Assembly (NCBI RefSeq): GCF_036634175.1
Contig: NZ_JAZIFX010000001.1
Coordinates: 5,146,001 to 5,210,000 of the forward strand
Direction of reading: 5' to 3'
From: Streptomyces sp. P9-A2
GTDB taxonomy: Bacteria; Actinomycetota; Actinomycetes; Streptomycetales; Streptomycetaceae
DNA length: 64,000 nt
Shown here: positions 60,418 to 64,000 of the stretch, piece after piece
Layout: every line of letters starts with the position of its first letter
Position numbering within the stretch: the stretch's first letter is position 1
Position numbers and translations under genes: made by a program
The notes under the pieces: generated by a model
The model's database searches: none
Seen by the model: the letters and a program-made list of their open reading frames with translations, nothing else
Told to the model about the DNA's origin: nothing

Positions 60418-60766
60418 TTCACCTCACCCGAGGGCGTTCGGCGTGCCGGCGTCTCATCGGCGAGGAGCGTGCGGCGGCCGGGCGTGAGGCCACGGCACAC
60501 ACGGTCGTCGTGTATCTCCTCACTGCCACCGGGCCCGGCGCCGAGGAGCGGCTCCGGGCCGAGCTGATCGCCGAGGGCGTCGGCTCGGAACCCGGCCTCG
60601 GAGTGGCCGGGAGGCCGGTGCCGTCGCCGAGGCGGTGCACCGGCTGGCCGATGCCGGGGCCGACTCCGTGATCCTCTAGCCGACGGAGGACGAGCCGGAT
60701 CCGGAGGGGTTCGTTCGGTTCGCCGCGGAGGAAGTGGCCCGGAGGGTGGGGACAGCGGTGTCGTAG
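60357..60766 (+). pseudogene. Truncated LLM-class flavin-dependent oxidoreductase
   Basis: Reading with two frame changes gives GPRSLRLTGEVAGGTILTAF, TSPEGVRRA, then LIGEERAAAGREATAHTVVV, YLLTATGPGAEERLRAELIA, and AGAVAEAVHRLADAGADSVI followed by an in-frame TAG (60677-60679), where family members have Gln, then PTEDEPDPEGFVRFAAEEVA to the stop at 60764. This is the C-terminal third of a luciferase-like monooxygenase. The 5' part is missing; a 17-bp inverted repeat marks the junction. A methyltransferase gene follows after a 97-bp gap. Confidence 0.85.
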
Positions 60767-60863
60767 GGGAGGCGTGGACCGCGGGTCGTGGACTGTGGAC
60801 CGCGACTGCCTGTTCCGGGGAAATTCGAGAGCGGGCTCCGTCGGCTTCTGTGAGGATCGAGAG

Positions 60864-61736
60864 GTGTCGTACGGACGTCGCTCGGACCGTTCCTCATCCT
60901 CGTTCTCCCCCTCCCTTCCCCCTTCCTCCTTGTCCTTCGACGAGCTGCTGGCCGAAGGCGTGGCCGTTCCCACCGAGGGGTGGGACTTCTCCTGGTTCGC
61001 CGGGCGGGCCACCGAGGCCCGGCCCTCATGGGAGTACGCGCGGGCCATGGCCGGGCGATTGGGCGGACTGTCGGGCCGGCAGTCGGGCCGGGCGGTCGGG
61101 GCTGTGCTCGATGTGCAGACCGGGGGAGGGGAGGTGCTGAGCTTCGCTCTCGACGAAGCCGGGCGTGCCGCCCCCGAGAGCCGTCGGCCCGCGCTTGTCG
61201 TCGCCACCGAGGGGTGGGCGCCCAATATCGTCAAGGCCGCCGGGCTCCTCCGGGAGCGGGGCGGCTTCGTCGTCGCCTCCGCGGACGGGCCGTTGCCCTT
61301 CGCCGACGGGGTCTTCGATCTCGTCGTCAGCCGGCATCCGGTGAGAGCCCACTGGCGGGAGATCGCGCGGGTGCTGCGGCCCGGCGGCGGTTACTTCGCT
61401 CAGCACGTCGGGCCCCGCAGCGCCTACGAACTCGTCGAGCACTTCCTCGGGCCGCAGCCGGACGAGCAGCGCGATGCCCGGCATCCCGAACGTGAACGCC
61501 GGGATGCCGAGGCCGCCGGGCTGGAGATCGTCGACCTGCGGGCCGAACGGCTGCGCATGGAGTTCTACGACATCGCCGCCGTCGTGCACTTCCTGCGCAA
61601 GGTGATCTGGATGGTTCCGGACTTCACCGTCGAGGCGTACCTGCCCCGACTGCGCGCGCTGCACGAACGGATCGAGACCGAGGGCGCGTTCGTCGCCCAC
61701 AGCAGCCGCCACCTCTTCGACGTACGCAAACCCTGA
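60864..61736 (+). CDS. Class I SAM-dependent methyltransferase
   Basis: 290 residues from GTG 60864, the best in-frame start with weak GAGAGG overlap. N-terminal Ser-rich tail, then SAM-binding core: VLDVQTGGGEVLSFALDEAG (variant of DxGxGxG), LVVATEGWAPNIVKAAGLLR (motif II acidic replaced by Glu-Gly), VASADGPLPFADGVFDLVVS and VLRPGGGYFAQHVGPRS. A C-terminal lid with YDIAAVVHFLRKVIWMVPDF, common in Streptomyces. Substrate unknown. Resembles UbiE/methyltransferase-11 type. Confidence 0.88.
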   Translation: MSYGRRSDRSSSSFSPSLPPSSLSFDELLAEGVAVPTEGWDFSWFAGRATEARPSWEYARAMAGRLGGLSGRQSGRAVGAVLDVQTGGGEVLSFALDEAGRAAPESRRPALVVATEGWAPNIVKAAGLLRERGGFVVASADGPLPFADGVFDLVVSRHPVRAHWREIARVLRPGGGYFAQHVGPRSAYELVEHFLGPQPDEQRDARHPERERRDAEAAGLEIVDLRAERLRMEFYDIAAVVHFLRKVIWMVPDFTVEAYLPRLRALHERIETEGAFVAHSSRHLFDVRKP

Positions 61737-62101
61737 CCACCCTCGATCCGGCGCGGTGCCTACGCGTGCGAGTCGACGGTCACCTTGCCCACGACCACCC
61801 TCCCGGCCGTCGCGTCGTCGGCGGGTCAAGTGGGCGTTCCTCGCCGGGTCACCCGTCGGAGGGACGGCCGGAAGGGTGGTCGTGGCGGGGTTCCATCGAG
61901 GGCGCGCCGGATGGCCCAGGGTGGGATGACCCGCTATTGCCGGTTTCTTCCAGGAGGAACTGCCGTATTTCGGCCACTGGAACGCCCGGAATGTGCACTT
62001 CCGTGACCCTCGGGGCGTTGCCGTGCGATTCCGGAGAGTAGTTATGGCGCGCCAATGTACGCAGCATCACTCACAAAGGGTTATGGTGGAGCTCCCCCCC
62101 T

Positions 62102-62146
62102 CGGGCCGGTCCGTATCCCCCCCACGGACCGGCCCGTTTTTCTTTG
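62102..62146 (+). terminator. Strong intrinsic terminator
   Basis: CGGGCCGGTCCGT-atccccccc-ACGGACCGGCCCG (perfect 13-bp stem, 9-nt loop) immediately followed by TTTTTCTTTG, the clearest T-tailed terminator in the window. The methyltransferase stop is 366 bp upstream, so an intervening small transcript is possible. Confidence 0.93.
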
Positions 62147-62284
62147 CCCGCGTCCGCAGGTCCGGCCGCGGCTCCCCGTTCCGGCCCCGGGCGGGTCCAT
62201 CGGGTGGGGCGTGCCCCTGCTCGGCGTCCGATCGCGCCCTGTGTCCCGTCCCGCCGGGGCGACCTCCCCGCATCCATCCGGGCG

Positions 62285-62400
62285 GACCCACAAGCAGGCC
62301 CACAAGCAGGCCCACAAGCGGACCCCCGGGCAGACCCACAAGTGGACCCCCGGGCAGACCCACAAGCGGATCCCCGGGCAGGCGCACGGGCAGACCCTCG
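62285..62400. repeat. Short tandem repeats (cccacaagcaggcccacaag type)
   Basis: Interspersed 12-bp and 24-bp units (cacaagcaggcc; cacaagcggacccccgggca) repeated about eight times. Region between the terminator and the isoprenyl synthase gene. Confidence 0.8.
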
Positions 62401-62624
62401 CCCGGGCCGGCCGCTTCGGAGGCCCGCTCCGAGGTTCAGGCCGGCCGCCGAATCACCCCCACCCCGAGGTTCAGGTCCCCCGCCCCCGCAGGGGTAGGCT
62501 TCGCCTCCGGGGACTGCCACATGGAGACAGGGTCCGCACGCGGCCGAGGAGTACCGGGCCGCATGGCGTGGGCCGCGGCGGGTGCCGCCCCTGTCCGATC
62601 CGTACGTGAGGGGCTGACGATCAC

Positions 62625-63398
62625 GTGAACCTGCGCGACAAGCTGCGCGGCCTGCTGGTCAGGCTGTACACGCGCCGGGTGGGAGGCCGCCTGGACCACG
62701 CTCAGGTGCCGAAGCACATCGGCGTCATCATGGACGGCAACCGCCGTTGGGCGAAGGCCTCGGGTTCCAGTACCGTCCACGGCCACCGGGTCGGCGCGGA
62801 CAAGATCGGTGAGTTCCTCGGCTGGTGCTCCGACACGGATGTCGAGGTGGTCACCCTGTGGCTGCTGTCGACGGACAACTTCGACCGGCCGAAGGACGAA
62901 CTCGTTCCGCTGCTCGGCATCATCGAGGACGTCGTGCGCAGCCTCGCGGCCGACGGCCGCTGGCGGGTGCATCACGTCGGCACCCCCGATCTGTTGCCCG
63001 CCGGGATGCAGACCACCCTCAAGGAGGCCGAGGCGGCCACCTCGCAGGTCGACGGCATAGTGGTCAACGTCGCCATCGGGTACGGCGGTCGTCAGGAGAT
63101 CGCCGACGCGGTGCGCTCCATGATTCTCGACGCCCACGAGAAGGGCACCTCGATGGAGGAGCTCGCCGAGGCCGTCGACGTCGACATGATCGGACGTCAT
63201 CTCTACACCCGCGCCCAGCCCGACCCGGACCTTGTCATCCGAACGAGTGGCGAGCAGCGGTTGTCCGGATTCATGCTGTGGCAGACCGCGCACTCGGAGT
63301 ACTACTTCTGCGAGGTCTTCTGGCCGGCCTTCCGCAAGGTCGACTTCCTGCGCGCCCTGCGCGACTACGCGGCCCGCCACCGGCGTTACGGCGGCTGA
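62625..63398 (+). CDS. uppS: cis-prenyltransferase (isoprenyl/undecaprenyl diphosphate synthase)
   Basis: 257 residues from GTG 62625 (GAGGGG upstream). UPP synthase signatures: HIGVIMDGNRRWAKASG with the catalytic Asp, HGHRVGADKIGEFLGWCSDT, LWLLSTDNFDRPKDEL, IRTSGEQRLSGFMLWQTAHS, EYYFCEVFWPAFRKVDF. It elongates isopentenyl diphosphate on an allylic primer to make a long-chain cis-polyprenol carrier for peptidoglycan and other envelope polymers. The chain length cannot be read from sequence; Streptomyces often has two such genes. Monocistronic by position. Confidence 0.96.
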   Translation: MNLRDKLRGLLVRLYTRRVGGRLDHAQVPKHIGVIMDGNRRWAKASGSSTVHGHRVGADKIGEFLGWCSDTDVEVVTLWLLSTDNFDRPKDELVPLLGIIEDVVRSLAADGRWRVHHVGTPDLLPAGMQTTLKEAEAATSQVDGIVVNVAIGYGGRQEIADAVRSMILDAHEKGTSMEELAEAVDVDMIGRHLYTRAQPDPDLVIRTSGEQRLSGFMLWQTAHSEYYFCEVFWPAFRKVDFLRALRDYAARHRRYGG

Positions 63399-63775
63399 GG
63401 CCACGGCACCGTTCGGCGGCCGAGGCCCCGTTCCCGCACCGTTCGGCGGCCGAGCGCTGCCGGGACGGGGCGGGTGAGCCGTTCGGAGGAACGGACGTCA
63501 CGAGGAGTTCATCCTGGCGCCGCCGGGTGCTCGGGCATGGGCGCGATGGTTCGAGGGCATAACTCAGACAGGTCGACACCCGAACCACGGGTGTCGGATC
63601 TCAGCGGGCGGCCCGGGGCCGTCCGCCCGGGAGGCCCTTTGCACCAGCCCGACCGTGCGGTCACGGCACGGACGAAGCAGCGGGGGGCCGGTTCTCGGCC
63701 CGTGCATCGGCGCCGTCAACCGGTCCAGCTCCGCTCCGTCGCTCCCCGACCTCTTCCGAGGGGGTACGTCCTTCC
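63399..63775. other. Gap before the PhoH-like gene
   Basis: 377 bp without a gene; two copies of gcaccgttcggcggccgag lie at 63406 and 63437. A GAGGGGG element about 10 nt before the next start provides the ribosome site. No terminator was noted. Confidence 0.45.
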
Positions 63776-64000
63776 GTGGTGACCAGCACAAAGCGCCACA
63801 AGCCCGACCGGCGCACCTATGTCATCGACACCAGCGTCCTGCTGGCCGATCCCAACGCCCTGAGCCGCTTCGACGAGCACGAGGTCGTGCTTCCCGTCGT
63901 CGTGGTGACGGAATTGGAGGCCAAGCGGCACCATCCCGAACTCGGCTACTTCGCCCGGCAGGCGCTGCGCCTGCTCGACGACTTCCGGGTGCGCTACGGC
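63776..64000 (+). CDS. PIN-domain/PhoH-family ATPase (cut by window edge)
   Basis: Only the first about 75 residues are present, from GTG 63776 (or 63779). [20 protein letters not shown] and [19 protein letters not shown] are the N-terminal PIN nuclease domain of YlaK/PhoH2-type proteins, with the metal-binding Asp in VIDTSVLL and Glu in TELEAK. PhoH ATPase motifs should follow outside the window. PhoH2 proteins couple an RNA helicase-like ATPase to RNase activity. The gene is cut off. Confidence 0.85.
   Translation, partial: MVTSTKRHKPDRRTYVIDTSVLLADPNALSRFDEHEVVLPVVVVTELEAKRHHPELGYFARQALRLLDDFRVRYG

Larger units (their letters stand above)
61737..62624. other. Large gap: strong terminator, tandem repeat, possible small RNA
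   Basis: 888 bp without a supported gene. It holds a perfect 13-bp terminator hairpin at 62102-62136, preceded by an ATG at 62044 with a GGAGAG site (peptide start MARQCTQHHSQRVMVELPP), and a Lys/Gln-like repeat at 62285-62400. The frame from 62044 continues to 62628, overlapping the next gene, but its later part is low-complexity. A transcript ending at the terminator would be an unknown short RNA. Confidence 0.55.

Noticed and set aside
60419..61234. Minus-strand frame covering the LLM relic and methyltransferase start
   Set aside because: It is antisense to a clear methyltransferase and to the relic; composition is Arg/Ser/Pro shadow.
61849..62070. Small minus-strand ORF with a plausible beta-strand segment (VTEVHIPGVPVAEIRQFLLE)
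   Set aside because: Ordinary third-position bias is weak and no neighbouring gene supports it. It could be real, but evidence is too thin.
62044..62628. Long reading frame overlapping the uppS start (GTGA) as a coupled gene
   Set aside because: After about 25 residues the product is Gly/Pro/Arg/Ser low complexity that crosses a terminator and a tandem repeat. Only the first part may be a leader peptide.

Overview
This window is chromosomal DNA from a high-GC actinomycete, almost certainly a Streptomyces. The evidence is GC-saturated third codon positions, GTG/TTG and apparently leaderless starts, very few TTA codons, XRE/DUF397 regulator pairs, a chitinase promoter with paired 12-bp TGGTCCAGACC(A) elements, and a GTP-dependent PEP carboxykinase. 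No rRNA, tRNA or CRISPR was seen.

1-14 kb: a STAND-type NTPase cut by the left edge, a DUF255 thioredoxin-fold protein, a receptor Ser/Thr kinase with an extracellular amino-acid-binding-type domain, a Mut7-C RNase-like protein, a HlyIII membrane protein, a 78-bp-period minisatellite, pckG, a decayed Tn3-family transposase, a divergent TetR/NmrA pair with two matching operators, and a secreted DUF3152 putative metalloprotease.

14.7-32 kb: a small hypothetical protein, an AlaA-type aminotransferase, then a divergent D-amino-acid/keto-sugar catabolic cluster. One arm has an N-acyl-D-amino-acid deacylase and a DSD1-fold PLP enzyme. The other has a KdgK-like kinase, IclR regulator, RidA and GntP permease. 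An IclR-like palindrome sits in front of the first arm. Next come an acidic repeat protein, an M14 carboxypeptidase, an Nramp-like transporter, an ECF sigma factor with a downstream membrane protein, and a first DUF397/XRE/ATPase cassette.

32-47 kb: a secreted GH18 chitinase with two dre-like sites, then a Tad/Flp assembly locus (CpaB, TadZ, two TadE-like proteins, CpaF, TadB, TadC, histidine kinase, LuxR-type regulator, Flp pilin, TadG-like protein, lipoprotein, OmpA-domain protein). The gene at its head and the histidine kinase each carry a TTA codon, suggesting bldA-dependent developmental control.

47-64 kb: a TnsA-like endonuclease remnant, a GNAT-like protein, a HEAT-like protein, a second DUF397/XRE/ATPase cassette paralogous to the first, a DUF192 protein, a discoidin-domain protein, and a type VII-secretion-like cluster (lipoprotein, secreted protein, WXG100-like protein, transmembrane putative effector, two accessory proteins). 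That cluster is interrupted by a tripeptidyl-aminopeptidase-like gene between two copies of a 27-bp sequence. After it come a truncated luciferase-like monooxygenase pseudogene with a 17-bp inverted duplication at its broken end, a methyltransferase, a strong terminator with no obvious parent gene, an isoprenyl diphosphate synthase, and the start of a PIN/PhoH protein at the right edge.
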